From an uncultured Novosphingobium sp. (GTDB lineage: Bacteria; Pseudomonadota; Alphaproteobacteria; Sphingomonadales; Sphingomonadaceae): DNA of 64,000 nt. The position numbers were made by a program, and so were the translations under genes. The DNA lies in contig CAMPHR010000016.1 of NCBI GenBank assembly GCA_946886075.1, positions 1-64,000 on the forward strand, written 5' to 3'. The notes under the pieces are model-generated. The model had not been told where the DNA came from. It did not search any database and saw only the letters and a program-made list of their open reading frames with translations. Shown here piece by piece: positions 53,463 to 63,054 of this stretch. Each line of letters opens with the position of its first letter. Position 1 is the first letter of the stretch.

Positions 53463-55415
53463 TCAAATCCCCGCAGGCGAAGGCTCACCAAAGGGCCCCT
53501 TGCGCTTGCGCGTCTTGGGGATCGAAGAACCCGCCGCCGGAACCGTCGAAGGCTTGATCGTCGTACCGTCGTCGCGGGTGATCTCACCCTTGTCGAGCAG
53601 CGTCTTGATCTCTTCGCCAGTCAGCGTCTCATATTCAAGCAGCGCATTGGCGAGCAGGTGCAGTTGGTCCTCATGTCCGGTCAGCACATCCTTGGCCCGA
53701 TCATAGCCGCCATCCACGATCATGCGGATTTCATGGTCGATCGCCTTCGCCGTCTCGTTCGACATATGGACGCGCTGGCTCTGCGAATAGCCCAGGAACG
53801 TCTCGCCCTGCTGCTCTTCATATTGCAACGGACCGAGTTTGTCCGACATGCCCCACTGCGTCACCATGTCGCGCGCCAGCTTGGTCGCGTACTGGATGTC
53901 GCCCGACGCACCTGACGACACTTTGTCATGGCCGAAGATGATCTCTTCCGCCACACGCCCACCCATGGCGACAGCCAGGTTCGCATGCATCTTGTCACGA
54001 TGATAGCTGTAGCTGTCCCGCTCCGGCAGGCGCATCACCATGCCCAGCGCACGGCCGCGCGGGATGATCGTCGCCTTGTGGATCGGGTCGGAAGCCGGTT
54101 CATGGACCGCGACGATGGCATGACCCGCCTCATGATAGGCGGTCATTTTCTTCTCATCGTCGGTCATGACCATGGAGCGGCGCTCGCTGCCCATCATGAC
54201 CTTGTCCTTCGCCGCCTCAAATTCGTCCATCGCAACCAGGCGCTTGCCCCGGCGCGCGGCCATCAAAGCCGCTTCGTTGACGAGGTTGGCCAGGTCAGCA
54301 CCAGAGAAGCCGGGCGTGCCGCGCGCAATGGTGCGCGGATTGACGTCCGGCGCCAGCGGCACCTTCTTCATATGGACGGCGAGAATCTTCTCGCGGCCCT
54401 CGATGTCGGGACGCGGCACCACGACCTGACGGTCGAAGCGGCCCGGACGCAGCAAAGCGGGGTCCAGCACGTCAGGACGGTTGGTCGCCGCGACGATGAT
54501 GATGCCCTCATTCGCCTCGAAACCGTCCATCTCAACCAGAAGCTGGTTCAGTGTCTGCTCGCGCTCGTCATTGCCGTTGCCCAGGCCCGCGCCACGATGA
54601 CGGCCGACCGCGTCGATTTCGTCGATGAAGACGATGCAGGGCGCGTTCTTCTTCGCCTGCTCGAACATGTCGCGCACGCGGCTCGCGCCGACGCCCACGA
54701 ACATCTCGACGAAGTCGGAACCGGAAATGGTGAAGAAGGGCACACCCGCCTCACCCGCGATCGCGCGAGCGAGAAGCGTCTTGCCGGTGCCGGGGGAGCC
54801 GACCAGCAGCGCACCCTTGGGAATCTTGCCGCCCAACCGCGCGAACTTGCTCGGGTCCTTCAGGAACTCGACGATTTCCTGCAATTCCTCACGCGCTTCG
54901 TCGATGCCAGCAACGTCATCGAACGTCACCTTGCCATGCTTTTCGGTGAGCAGCTTGGCCTTGGACTTCCCGAAACCCATCGCGCCGCCTGCGCCGCCAC
55001 CCTTCTGCATCTGGCGCAGAACGAAGAAGGCGATGCCCAGGATCAGCAGGAACGGCAACGACTGGTAGAGCATGATCTGCCAGAAGCTCGGCTGCTCTTC
55101 GGTTTGCCCAGAATATTTGACGTTATAATCGTCAAGCAGGCCAGTCAGGCCCGGGTCGTTCACGGGAATGGTGTTGAACCGCTGCCCACTGGTCAGCGTG
55201 CCGGTGATCTTGTCCGTAGCGATTGCGACGTCCTTGACCTGCCCTTCCTGCACCTTCGAACGGAATTCGGAATAGGCAATGCCGCTACCCGCCTGCGAAG
55301 CGGAGCGGCTGTCGAACATCGACACGAAAAGCAGCAGGGCGATAATCACCCCCGCCCAAATCATTGCGCTCTTGATCCAGGGGTTACCCTGCGGGTCCTT
55401 CTCGTCGTTCATCAT
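53463..55415 (-). CDS. ftsH: ATP-dependent membrane zinc protease FtsH
   Basis: 650 residues from the ATG at 55415. Two N-terminal membrane helices flank a small periplasmic domain. The AAA module has Walker A GSPGTGKT, Walker [11 protein letters not shown] and the second region of homology [20 protein letters not shown]; the metalloprotease site is HEAGH. FtsH removes misfolded membrane proteins and regulators such as LpxC and sigma-32. The C-terminus ([16 protein letters not shown]) is proline and lysine rich. tilS lies upstream with a small membrane-protein gene between them. Confidence 0.97.
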   Translation of the reverse strand: MMNDEKDPQGNPWIKSAMIWAGVIIALLLFVSMFDSRSASQAGSGIAYSEFRSKVQEGQVKDVAIATDKITGTLTSGQRFNTIPVNDPGLTGLLDDYNVKYSGQTEEQPSFWQIMLYQSLPFLLILGIAFFVLRQMQKGGGAGGAMGFGKSKAKLLTEKHGKVTFDDVAGIDEAREELQEIVEFLKDPSKFARLGGKIPKGALLVGSPGTGKTLLARAIAGEAGVPFFTISGSDFVEMFVGVGASRVRDMFEQAKKNAPCIVFIDEIDAVGRHRGAGLGNGNDEREQTLNQLLVEMDGFEANEGIIIVAATNRPDVLDPALLRPGRFDRQVVVPRPDIEGREKILAVHMKKVPLAPDVNPRTIARGTPGFSGADLANLVNEAALMAARRGKRLVAMDEFEAAKDKVMMGSERRSMVMTDDEKKMTAYHEAGHAIVAVHEPASDPIHKATIIPRGRALGMVMRLPERDSYSYHRDKMHANLAVAMGGRVAEEIIFGHDKVSSGASGDIQYATKLARDMVTQWGMSDKLGPLQYEEQQGETFLGYSQSQRVHMSNETAKAIDHEIRMIVDGGYDRAKDVLTGHEDQLHLLANALLEYETLTGEEIKTLLDKGEITRDDGTTIKPSTVPAAGSSIPKTRKRKGPFGEPSPAGI

Positions 55416-55486
55416 CACTCTCTTTCACCGGGCAAGATAGGATGCTCCGGCAAAATCGCAAGTTGGACGCTATGCCGGCCGAATGT

Positions 55487-55678
55487 TCAGCCGCCGACGA
55501 ACTGCGACAGGGCGATATAGGCCAGGATTACTGCGACACCTGCCGACAGGCCGCAGAGCAGGTAGCCGACATACAGCAGCATCGGCGGATGCGGACGCGC
55601 CAGTTTCCGGTTACGTTGCGCTGCCGAAAGGATGATGCTGGCGAGCACGCCATAGGTCAGCGCCGCAAATTCGAACAT
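55487..55678 (-). CDS. Small two-helix membrane protein
   Basis: 63 residues with GGAAAG six bases before the ATG. Two hydrophobic helices (about residues 3-20 and 34-58, LLYVGYLLCGLSAGVAVILAY) are separated by a basic loop (AQRNRKLARPHPP). No family is recognised. The position between tilS and ftsH, same strand, with a clean ribosome binding site, argues for a genuine gene rather than a chance frame. It might modulate FtsH, as small membrane proteins do elsewhere, but this is only a guess from location. Confidence 0.55.
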   Translation of the reverse strand: MFEFAALTYGVLASIILSAAQRNRKLARPHPPMLLYVGYLLCGLSAGVAVILAYIALSQFVGG

Positions 55679-55842
55679 AATCAGCTTTCCATGCTTTGAG
55701 GGGCAGGCTCAATAAGCATGGAGGCTATTAAGGAAAGGTCATTGCGCTGCAACATTTCGACGGAGCGAGCCACCGGCGCGTTGACCCGTGGAACCATTCC
55801 GTAACGACCCTCTACCGGTCTCGTCAGCATGCACAGTGCAGC

Positions 55843-56793
55843 TTACCGCCGGGCTGGCGCGGGACTGATTTTCCACTCAGCACCGCCCTTCAGCAGCAAC
55901 GATCCGAGACTCGCCTGCCCTCCCTTGGCAGCAACAGAAATGGCGTGATCGATCGCGTCCCCGCGCGGTAATGCATCCGGCTCTGCCTGCGCGACGATGT
56001 GGAGCAGCAGGCGCCTCAACAGCTCGCGGGGGAGATCTGTGCGGGTCAGCAGCCATGCATGCCCCTCCCGCCGGACATGCGCGGAGGCTAGATCTTCGAC
56101 CATCCAATCAAGCGCTTCGCCACATTCCGCCAGTGCGGCCGCGCTGCGCACCGCCGCTCGCGCGTCCAGCCATCCGAGATGTTCCAGGTGCCTCCGAATC
56201 GCCGCGCGATCGAAACGCTGGTCGCTATTTGAAGGGTCGTTGACGAAGGGCAGCCCCTGCACGCGGACATAGTTCAGAAGGTCCACGCGCGTCACACTCA
56301 GCAGAGGCCGCAGCACCTGCCCCTGCCGCGCTCGAATACCCGAAAGCCCGTTCACCCCCGCACCCCGGTTAAGCCGCATCAACATCGTCTCAAGCTGATC
56401 ATCGGCGTGATGCGCCGTGCACAGCCAATCAATCTGCCGATCGGCTCGCCAAGCCTCTAACGCAGCATAGCGTTGGGTGCGCGCCCATTGCTGGACGTTG
56501 CCGGTGAGGGGTGCTGGTGGGTGCAGCACTGCATGGGTAATTCCACGTCCACCGCACCATTGCGCCACCATCGCGGCTTCATCGGCCGACGCCTTCCTCA
56601 ATCCGTGATCCACGGTCGCCGCTTCCACCCTGCCGGAAAAACAGCGCGCAGCAAGATCGAGCAGCGTCATGCTGTCCGGACCGCCCGAAACCGCCACGCC
56701 AAGCCGAAAGCCGCCAACCTCGCCCACCAGGCGGTGAACCGATCGGATCAGCAATGTCTCAAGGTCAGACTTAGCCGGTGGCGGTTCGGCCAT
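55843..56793 (-). CDS. tilS: tRNA(Ile)-lysidine synthetase
   Basis: A 316-residue cytoplasmic enzyme of the PP-loop ATPase type. The signature SGGPDSMTLLDLA is at residues about 34-46, with AAHHADDQ-like CTAHHADDQLETMLMRL and LLSVTRVDLLNYV further on. It modifies the wobble cytidine of tRNA-Ile(CAU) to lysidine so that it reads AUA. It lacks the larger C-terminal domains of E. coli TilS, as usual in alphaproteobacteria. The start is nine bases after the cpoB stop, and the pair is normally linked to the Tol-Pal cluster. Confidence 0.95.
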   Translation of the reverse strand: MAEPPPAKSDLETLLIRSVHRLVGEVGGFRLGVAVSGGPDSMTLLDLAARCFSGRVEAATVDHGLRKASADEAAMVAQWCGGRGITHAVLHPPAPLTGNVQQWARTQRYAALEAWRADRQIDWLCTAHHADDQLETMLMRLNRGAGVNGLSGIRARQGQVLRPLLSVTRVDLLNYVRVQGLPFVNDPSNSDQRFDRAAIRRHLEHLGWLDARAAVRSAAALAECGEALDWMVEDLASAHVRREGHAWLLTRTDLPRELLRRLLLHIVAQAEPDALPRGDAIDHAISVAAKGGQASLGSLLLKGGAEWKISPAPARR

Positions 56794-56802
56794 AGCGTTG
56801 CC

Positions 56803-57714
56803 TTAGCTGCAATTTGCCCTAGTGCGGCCCTTTGTCATCATGCCACGCTGGCTGGCCGACATGGTTGACCCATAAACCTGCTCCAGCTCCGCATACACCT
56901 TGCAGGCATCGGCAGGCTTCTTCAGCTGGATCAGCGCCTCACCCAGATAGGCCAGGCTGTCGGCCGCCCGATCACCCTTGGGGCGCTTCTGGTAATTGTC
57001 GTAGAATGTCACCGACGCGAGCGCGGGCTTTCCATCGTCCAGATAGGCCCGGCCCAGCAGATTGGCGGCGCGGCTCGCAACCGGCGCATTGCCATATTTT
57101 TCCACCGTCGCCTTCAGCTGCGCCTGTGCCTCGGGATAGAATTTGGCATCCCACAGCCGGTATCCATAGCTATAGGCGTCGGCCGCCGCGTCTCCACTCG
57201 ATGGCCGCTCGATCGCCGCGACGGCCAACTTGCGCGCTTCCGTCGCTCCGCCATTGGTGCCCGGCTGGGGCTTGGGATCGGCGGGCGCCGCATCGGTGGA
57301 CGGAACTACCGGCCGCACCGGCGGCGGGGCGACGACTTCAGCGCGGCTCTGTGCTTCCGCCTTATATTTGTTGAACGCTTCTTCCAACTGCCGGATCTTG
57401 AAGCTGTTTTCTTCGACCTGCCCAGTCATGGACGCGAGCTGCGACTCCAACGCCGCGACGCGCGCGGTCAGGTCGGCAACGGGCGAAGAGGACGGCGTGC
57501 CCGGCGGCACAGCGGGCGTGGACGGGCGGTTGATTTCCGCCTCCAGCGGCGCGCCTGCGGGAAAAACCTTCCGCTGCACCGCACGCATTTCCTTCTCCAG
57601 CCGATCGACGCGCACATCGATCGCCACATTCTGAGCAGCCGCCGCTGGAACAAGCGCAACCATCGCTGGCGCCCCCAGCAACAGGGCGGTTGTCGCAAAT
57701 AAGGCGTAGCGCAT
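56803..57714 (-). CDS. cpoB: Tol-Pal system coordinator CpoB (YbgF)
   Basis: A 303-residue secreted protein: a signal peptide, an N-terminal coiled coil (VAIDVRVDRLEKEMRAVQRKV and later AALESQLASMTGQVEENSFKIRQLEEAF), a proline/alanine-rich linker, then TPR repeats (AYSYGYRLWDAKFYPEAQAQLKATVEKYGN). CpoB coordinates outer-membrane constriction with peptidoglycan synthesis at division. Tol-Pal genes are not adjacent here, but the cpoB-tilS-ftsH order is common in alphaproteobacteria. Residue 1 is the ATG at 57714. Confidence 0.93.
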   Translation of the reverse strand: MRYALFATTALLLGAPAMVALVPAAAAQNVAIDVRVDRLEKEMRAVQRKVFPAGAPLEAEINRPSTPAVPPGTPSSSPVADLTARVAALESQLASMTGQVEENSFKIRQLEEAFNKYKAEAQSRAEVVAPPPVRPVVPSTDAAPADPKPQPGTNGGATEARKLAVAAIERPSSGDAAADAYSYGYRLWDAKFYPEAQAQLKATVEKYGNAPVASRAANLLGRAYLDDGKPALASVTFYDNYQKRPKGDRAADSLAYLGEALIQLKKPADACKVYAELEQVYGSTMSASQRGMMTKGRTRANCS

Positions 57715-57845
57715 GAAAATCCCCGACTAAACTAATCCACCGACGACACGGCCTAACGGCCGCATTCCTCGCCTTTAACCATAAGGCCATATTCGCCGCC
57801 GTAAAGCGCGACGTGCGCCCGCCAAAGCAGGGTGCGCCGCGCGCC

Positions 57846-58769
57846 TCAGTCCGCTGCTGGCGAGGGCGCCGGGGCTGGCGCAGGCGCCGCCGGTATCGCC
57901 GGTGCGACGCTTCCCGTGACCGGCCGGACCGGAGGCAATTGCGCTGCGGAAGGTGCGCTTGACGGGGCGGAACCCGCCGGAGCAGGCGCGGCGCGGGCCA
58001 GCAAGGCAGCAGCCGACACCGGCACATCGGAAATGGTGCGATCGGGGGCGCCCAGCGGCGGGATGGGCTTGCCGCCCACGGTGACCGTCAGTGCCTGAGG
58101 CCGTCCGGTCAGGATCATCGGGTTCCGGGCGTTGGCAGGCAGGGTGAAGCTGTCCCCCTTCTTCATCAGCCCGTCTTTCAGGCGCTCGCCAGCCTCGTCA
58201 TAGATGCGCAGCCATACATCATCATTGGCGGTGAAGACCACCGTCTGCACCACAGGCGCTGCCGGACGAGCGCCAGCAGCAGGCTTTGCGGCGGCGGCAG
58301 GCTTGGCCTGTTCAGCCGCAATCTCCTGACCCGTCGGCGGCGTCAACATCTGCGTGCGCCAGATGGTGAAGCCCACAACCAGCACGATCACGATGGCCGC
58401 AGCCGTCCATGCCAAGGCGCGCGAAGGCACGCGCGCAGGGTCCGCCGGTTCGAACGCCTCGTACCGGTTCGCGCCCAGTTCCGAATTATGAACCGCGTGG
58501 CGCACATCGGCGGCGATCGCCACTTCGTCCAGATCGACCGCGCGGGCATAGGCACGGGCAAAGCCGACCGCGTAGGGAATGCCGGGCAGCGCGGAATAAT
58601 CGTCGCGTTCTATCGCCTCCAACTGACGCTGGGCAATGCGGGTGCGCGTCGCCACGTCCTGCATCGACAGGCCCTGCGCCTCACGCGCGGCGCGCAGCTT
58701 CGCGCCGGGAGTGCTGGATTGCACGTCCGGCGCCACCGCGCCGCTTTCCAGTTCGGGTTGTTCTGCCAT
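57846..58769 (-). CDS. RodZ-like HTH/DUF4115 membrane protein
   Basis: 307 residues from the ATG at 58769, with CGGAG four bases upstream. An N-terminal Cro/C1-type HTH (GAKLRAAREAQGLSMQDVATRTRI) is followed by one membrane helix (about residues 123-142), an Ala/Pro-rich linker, and a periplasmic DUF4115 beta domain (VFTANDDVWLRIYDEAGERLKDG). RodZ links MreB to the cell-wall elongation machinery. The HTH does not bind DNA in RodZ. The C-terminal tail is nearly all Ala and Pro. It lies 92 bases downstream of ptsP. Confidence 0.85.
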   Translation of the reverse strand: MAEQPELESGAVAPDVQSSTPGAKLRAAREAQGLSMQDVATRTRIAQRQLEAIERDDYSALPGIPYAVGFARAYARAVDLDEVAIAADVRHAVHNSELGANRYEAFEPADPARVPSRALAWTAAAIVIVLVVGFTIWRTQMLTPPTGQEIAAEQAKPAAAAKPAAGARPAAPVVQTVVFTANDDVWLRIYDEAGERLKDGLMKKGDSFTLPANARNPMILTGRPQALTVTVGGKPIPPLGAPDRTISDVPVSAAALLARAAPAPAGSAPSSAPSAAQLPPVRPVTGSVAPAIPAAPAPAPAPSPAAD

Positions 58770-58860
58770 GCTGCTCCGCGATCTTAGAGGCTGGTCTTGT
58801 CTCATTCCGGCACAGGGATTGTCAACGCCGCGGCGGCGATGACTGCCCCATTTTCCCGGT

Positions 58861-61137
58861 TCAATTCAGTTCAATGCCGCGCTCGTCCGCCCATTGCGTC
58901 AAGGCGCCCCGAACATCCACCACGCCCGCATCCAGCAGCTGGCGCATGAAATCCTGCAATTCGGCTGCGTCGGCCGCGCGGATCATCGCCTTGACCGGCC
59001 CAACGGACGCGGGCGTGATCGACAGGCGCCGCACGCCCAGGCCCACCAGCGCCATCGCCTCCAGCGTCCGCCCGCCCATCTCGCCGCACACGCCAACCGG
59101 CACCTGATACTCCGCGCAAATTCGCACCACACGATCAAGGAAGCGCAAGATCGCGATGCTCAGCCAGTCGTAACGCTCCGCCAGCTTGGGATGCGCGCGG
59201 TCGGCGGCAAAGAGGAACTGTGTCAAATCATTGGTGCCGATCGACAGGAAATCGAGCTTGGGCAGCAGCAGGTCGAGCACCTCAGCCAGCGCAGGCACCT
59301 CCAGCATCGCGCCATAGCGGACCGCCGTCGGCACCTTCTTGCGCTGCGATATCAGCCATTCGCGCTGATGTTCGACCAACGCGCGGGCCTGCTCATATTC
59401 CCACGGCTCCGACACCATCGGGAACATGATGTTGAGCACCTTGCCCGCCGACGCTTCCAGCAACGCCCGCGCCTGCGCCTTCATCAACCCGTCGCGGTCC
59501 AGCGCCAGCCGCAGCGCACGCCAGCCCATTGCCGGATTATCCTCCAGCTCCTCATCCTCGTCGCGCTGCATATAGGGCAACGCCTTGTCACCGCCGATGT
59601 CGACGGTGCGGAAAATGACCGGCCGGTCGCCCGCCGCGTCCAGCACATCCTTGTAAAGCCGCTGCTGCTTCTCCCGCTGCGGCAGCGTCGCGGACACGAG
59701 AAACTGAAACTCCGTGCGGAACAGCCCAATGCCGTCCGCCCCGACCAGATCCAGCGCCTGCGCATCCTCCCGCAAGCCCGCATTGACCATCAGTTCGATA
59801 CGCTGCCCGTCTGCCGTTACGGAAGGCAGGTCGCGCATCGCGGCAAATTCCGCCCGGCGCTTCTGCGTCACATGCAGCTTGTTCTCGAACGCCTCGTCCA
59901 TGTCAGGCGTCGGGCGGATCAGCAGGCTGTTCGACACGACATCCATCAGGATAAGGTCGCCCTCATTGACCTTGTGCCGGATTTCGCGGACGCGCCCCAG
60001 CACCGGCACGCCCATCGCCCGCGCCACGATCGTGACATGCGCGGTCAGCGACCCTTCCTCCAGGATCACGCCTTTCAACCGCCGCCGGTCATATTCCAGC
60101 AGCTCCGCCGGGCCCAGGTTGCGCGCGATCAGGATGGCGTCCTGCCGCAAGCCCAACTGCGCCGCTGTGCCCAGCTGCCCCGACACGATCCGCAACAGCC
60201 GGTTGGCCATGTCTTCCAGATCATGCATCCGGTCCTGCAACAGCGCGTCGTCGATCTGCCGCATGCGCATCCGGGTACGCTGCTGCACGCGCTCGATCGC
60301 CGCCTCGGCGGTCAGTCCGCTGTCGATCGCCTCGTTGATGCGCCGCGCCCAGCCTTCGTCATACGCGAACATCTTGTAGGTTTCGAGCACCTCCTGATGC
60401 TCGCCCTCCATGCCGAACTCGACCGCGCCGGTCATGCGGTCGATCTGCTCGCGCATCTTGGTAAAGGCGGAATAGACGCGCTGGCGCTCCGCCTCGGTAT
60501 CTTCCGCGACCGTATGTTCGACATGGACGCGCGGCTGGTGGAACACCGCATGCCCCCGCGCCATGCCCATGACCAGCTGCAACCCCTGCAACATGATCGT
60601 GCCCGTATCCTGCACCCGCAGATCCGCCGGGCCGTCATCCGCCAATTCAGCGTTGGCGATCAATTCGGCAAGCACCATCGCCACGGTCTGCAGCGCCTCG
60701 ATCTCCACCTCTTCATAGCGGCGCGGTTCGACATGCTGCACGCACAGCACGCCGATCGCCCGTTCCCGCCGCACGATCGGTACGCCTGCAAAGCTGTGGA
60801 ACAGTTCCTCGCCCGTTTCGGGCCGATAGCTATAGTCTGGATGGGCCGCCGCCTCGTCCAGGTTCAGCGTCTCGACATTGGTCGCGATCAGGCCGACCAG
60901 ACCCTCGCCCATCGCCATGCGGGTGACGTGGACAGCCTCCTGCTTCAACCCACGCGTCGCGAACAGTTCAAGCAGCCCCTCGCGCACCAGATATATCGAG
61001 CAAACCTCGCTGGACAGCGCTTGGCCGATAATGTCCACAACCTTGTTGAGCTTCGCCTGCGCGCTCGTTCGCGCAGCCATCACCTCCTGCAAACTGGTCA
61101 GGATGTGGCGGGCGGCTGCGGCGGGCGTCGTGGACAT
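58861..61137 (-). CDS. ptsP: Phosphoenolpyruvate-protein phosphotransferase, Ntr type (PtsP)
   Basis: A 758-residue protein with an N-terminal GAF domain (residues about 15-165: SSEVCSIYLVREGLLELFATRGL). The enzyme I N-domain precedes the phospho-histidine swivel, where the catalytic histidine lies in GSLTAHVTIVARAMGVPVLG. The C-terminal PEP-binding TIM barrel contains GADGIGLFRTEFQF and GTNDLTQFLFAADR. It starts the nitrogen phosphotransferase chain EINtr-NPr-EIIANtr, which regulates metabolism rather than sugar import. Glutamine/2-oxoglutarate sensing through GAF is known in homologues. It is transcribed alone or ahead of the rodZ-like gene. Confidence 0.95.
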   Translation of the reverse strand: MSTTPAAAARHILTSLQEVMAARTSAQAKLNKVVDIIGQALSSEVCSIYLVREGLLELFATRGLKQEAVHVTRMAMGEGLVGLIATNVETLNLDEAAAHPDYSYRPETGEELFHSFAGVPIVRRERAIGVLCVQHVEPRRYEEVEIEALQTVAMVLAELIANAELADDGPADLRVQDTGTIMLQGLQLVMGMARGHAVFHQPRVHVEHTVAEDTEAERQRVYSAFTKMREQIDRMTGAVEFGMEGEHQEVLETYKMFAYDEGWARRINEAIDSGLTAEAAIERVQQRTRMRMRQIDDALLQDRMHDLEDMANRLLRIVSGQLGTAAQLGLRQDAILIARNLGPAELLEYDRRRLKGVILEEGSLTAHVTIVARAMGVPVLGRVREIRHKVNEGDLILMDVVSNSLLIRPTPDMDEAFENKLHVTQKRRAEFAAMRDLPSVTADGQRIELMVNAGLREDAQALDLVGADGIGLFRTEFQFLVSATLPQREKQQRLYKDVLDAAGDRPVIFRTVDIGGDKALPYMQRDEDEELEDNPAMGWRALRLALDRDGLMKAQARALLEASAGKVLNIMFPMVSEPWEYEQARALVEHQREWLISQRKKVPTAVRYGAMLEVPALAEVLDLLLPKLDFLSIGTNDLTQFLFAADRAHPKLAERYDWLSIAILRFLDRVVRICAEYQVPVGVCGEMGGRTLEAMALVGLGVRRLSITPASVGPVKAMIRAADAAELQDFMRQLLDAGVVDVRGALTQWADERGIELN

Positions 61138-61206
61138 ATCAAAGCGCTAACAGATCGCAGGCCCCCTTTCCAAGGGGAAGTCAGGGGTAGAGGAGGACGA
61201 AGCCGC

Positions 61207-61247
61207 TAAAAAACGAAAAAAGCCTCCCCATCACCCGATGGGGAGGC
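61207..61247 (-). terminator. Terminator of the VOC/SRPBCC operon
   Basis: On the minus strand an 11-bp perfect stem, GCCTCCCCATC with GATGGGGAGGC (61222-61247, loop of four), is followed by a T-rich tract (A-runs at 61208-61221 on the plus strand). It begins ten bases past the SRPBCC stop. Confidence 0.92.
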
Positions 61248-61256
61248 ACCGGCAGA

Positions 61257-61724
61257 TCATGCCATCGCGGCAGACGTCTCACATAATTCCTTGAACTGCT
61301 GCATCATCTGGTCCCAGCCGGGATGAAAGCCCATGTCCTCATGGCGCTTCAGGGCCTCTGCATCCCAATGCCGCGCCGTCGCGGTAAAGCGCGTCCCCTC
61401 GCCTTCGTCCGCAAAGCTCCACACATGCGTGATGAAAGGCGCCTGAGGCACCCAACCGGCCGCATAGGCATCGGTGGAAACCACGCGCTCTCCTGACACC
61501 ACCTCCAGGAAAATGCCCTCCATCGGCCCGGTATCTTCCCCATCGGGACCGAACATACGCACCGCACTGCGACCGCCGGGGCGCAGGTCTTCCTCGATCA
61601 CCTCGGCCCGCCACGGCTTGGGGCAGAACCATTGATCTTTCAGGTCCGTCCACACCTTCCACACAATTTCTCGCGGGGCCGCGATGTGGCAAGTGACCGA
61701 CAGCTCATGTTGCGCGCTGCTCAT
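61257..61724 (-). CDS. SRPBCC (AHSA1-like) protein
   Basis: A 155-residue single domain: VTCHIAAPREIVWKVWTDL at the N-terminus, the sheet segments GGRSAVRMFGPDGE and MEGIFLEVVSGERVV, then FITHVWSFADEGEGTRFTATARH and the final helix HPGWDQMMQQFKELCE. This is the AHSA1 branch of the START-like fold, which binds hydrophobic ligands in a deep cavity. The ATG overlaps the preceding VOC stop (ATGA), so expression is coupled. Function unknown; such proteins are often paired with VOC and ArsR genes. It is the last gene of a five-gene operon. Confidence 0.9.
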   Translation of the reverse strand: MSSAQHELSVTCHIAAPREIVWKVWTDLKDQWFCPKPWRAEVIEEDLRPGGRSAVRMFGPDGEDTGPMEGIFLEVVSGERVVSTDAYAAGWVPQAPFITHVWSFADEGEGTRFTATARHWDAEALKRHEDMGFHPGWDQMMQQFKELCETSAAMA

Positions 61725-62209
61725 ACCGTCGCTCCTTCATAGGCCGCCTTCATGCGGGCAAGGTCCAATTTCTGCATCGTCATCATCTCGGCCATCATCG
61801 GCTGGATACCCGGGCCGCCCTTGCGATGCATCTCCATGACTTCTTCCGGCACGATCTGCCAGGACAAGCCATATTTGTCCTTCACCCAGCCACAGGGGCC
61901 GGGCGCGCCGCCATCCGCCGTCAGCGCATCGAAATAGCGGTCCACCTCCGCCTGATCCTTGCAGGAGATTGACAGCGATACCGCTTCGGTAAAGCCGAAT
62001 TCCGGCCCGCCATTCAGACCCTGATAGCTTTGGCCGAACAGCGTGAACTCGACCAGCAGCACGTCACCTTCCTTGAAGGGCGCAGGGCCGGGAACATCGT
62101 GGGGATAGCGGCTGATCGAATCCACCGACCCGCCAAAGACAGAGACATAGAAGCGCGCAGCTTCCTTTGCCTGCCCGTTGAACCACAGACAGGGTGAAAT
62201 TTTTGACAT
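61721..62209 (-). CDS. VOC-family protein, PhnB/3-demethylubiquinone-type
   Basis: 162 residues from the ATG at 62209. It has the PhnB-like pattern KISPCLWFNGQAKEAARFYVSVFGGSVDSISRYP, then VEFTLFGQSYQGLNGGPEFGFTEAVSLSISCKDQAEVDRYF and the marker WVKDKYGLSWQIVPE (conserved GLSWQIVP of this subgroup). These VOC proteins are putative glyoxalase or methyltransferase-like enzymes without confirmed activity. It is 14 bases after the upstream VOC gene, and its stop overlaps the SRPBCC start. Confidence 0.9.
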   Translation of the reverse strand: MSKISPCLWFNGQAKEAARFYVSVFGGSVDSISRYPHDVPGPAPFKEGDVLLVEFTLFGQSYQGLNGGPEFGFTEAVSLSISCKDQAEVDRYFDALTADGGAPGPCGWVKDKYGLSWQIVPEEVMEMHRKGGPGIQPMMAEMMTMQKLDLARMKAAYEGATV

Positions 62210-62222
62210 TCTTCCTCTCCTC

Positions 62223-63026
62223 TTATGCTGCGGTCGAGCGCATGCCGACCAGCGCGAACATCGCGCCTTGCGGGTCGGTCGCCTGGATGATCCAAGCGCC
62301 GCCCGGCACCTCGGCCGGGCCATTCAGCACCGTGCCGCCGCCTTCCTCGACTTTCTTCACACCCTCATCGATGTCGGGCACGACGAAATAGAACAGCCAT
62401 TGCGGCACCGGCATCTGCTCCGGCTTGGGCATCATGCCGCCTTCCATGCTGTTGAACTCGGTGCCGCCGGACATGGAAAAAAGCTGGTAGCTGCCCATTG
62501 GGCCCATATCCATCGCCTCGCCCGTCCCCCAGCCGAACTGGGATGTGTAGAAGCCAAGGTCGGCGTCGAAATTGCCGCTGTAAAGCTCATGCCAGCCAAC
62601 ATGGCCCCTCGCCATCGGTGGCGCGGCCTCCATGCCGTCGGGGCTCGATCCTTTGAGCAGCATGAAGATCGCGCCACCCGGGTCGCTCATCACGGCAAAG
62701 CGGCCGACGCCCGGAATGTCATCCGGCGGCCGCTTCACGCTACCGCCTGCATCCGAAAGCCGTCGTGCGTCCGCATCGACATCGCTCGAACCGATATAGC
62801 CGCCCCACCATGGCGACATGCCGCAATCCTTCGCCTCTGCCGGGATGCGCATGATGCCGCCCAGCGGCCCCGCGCTGCCGGACACGACATGATAGGGATC
62901 GTCTGTCCGCTCGCCGCCGAAGGGCTGCGCCGACCATCCCACCACATGGCCGTAGAAGGCAATCGCGCCCTCCGGGTCGCTGGTCATCAGTTCATACCAG
63001 AAGAATTTGCCGGTCAGATCACTCAT
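62223..63026 (-). CDS. Two-domain VOC-family protein
   Basis: 267 residues from the ATG at 63026, which follows AGGAGG by six bases (an ATG three bases earlier is also possible). Two VOC modules are visible: residues about 5-120 (FFWYELMTSDPEGAIAFYGHVVGW ... FAVMSDPGGAIFMLL) and about 135-260 (GHVGWHELYSGNFDADLGFYTSQFGW ... WIIQATDPQGAMFALVG). The fused arrangement is common in bacterial glyoxalase-like proteins such as the CFP30B group. Substrate unknown; it is the third gene of the operon. Confidence 0.9.
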   Translation of the reverse strand: MSDLTGKFFWYELMTSDPEGAIAFYGHVVGWSAQPFGGERTDDPYHVVSGSAGPLGGIMRIPAEAKDCGMSPWWGGYIGSSDVDADARRLSDAGGSVKRPPDDIPGVGRFAVMSDPGGAIFMLLKGSSPDGMEAAPPMARGHVGWHELYSGNFDADLGFYTSQFGWGTGEAMDMGPMGSYQLFSMSGGTEFNSMEGGMMPKPEQMPVPQWLFYFVVPDIDEGVKKVEEGGGTVLNGPAEVPGGAWIIQATDPQGAMFALVGMRSTAA

Positions 63027-63054
63027 CATCCGCCTCCTCTCACAAAGCTGTTGG

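Noticed and set aside
53928..55520. A 530-codon open frame antisense to ftsH
   Set aside because: Same shadow effect; FtsH is fully conserved on the other strand.
58894..61209. A 771-codon open frame antisense to ptsP
   Set aside because: Low-complexity H/Q/R composition, no ribosome binding site, and the ptsP motifs on the opposite strand are complete.
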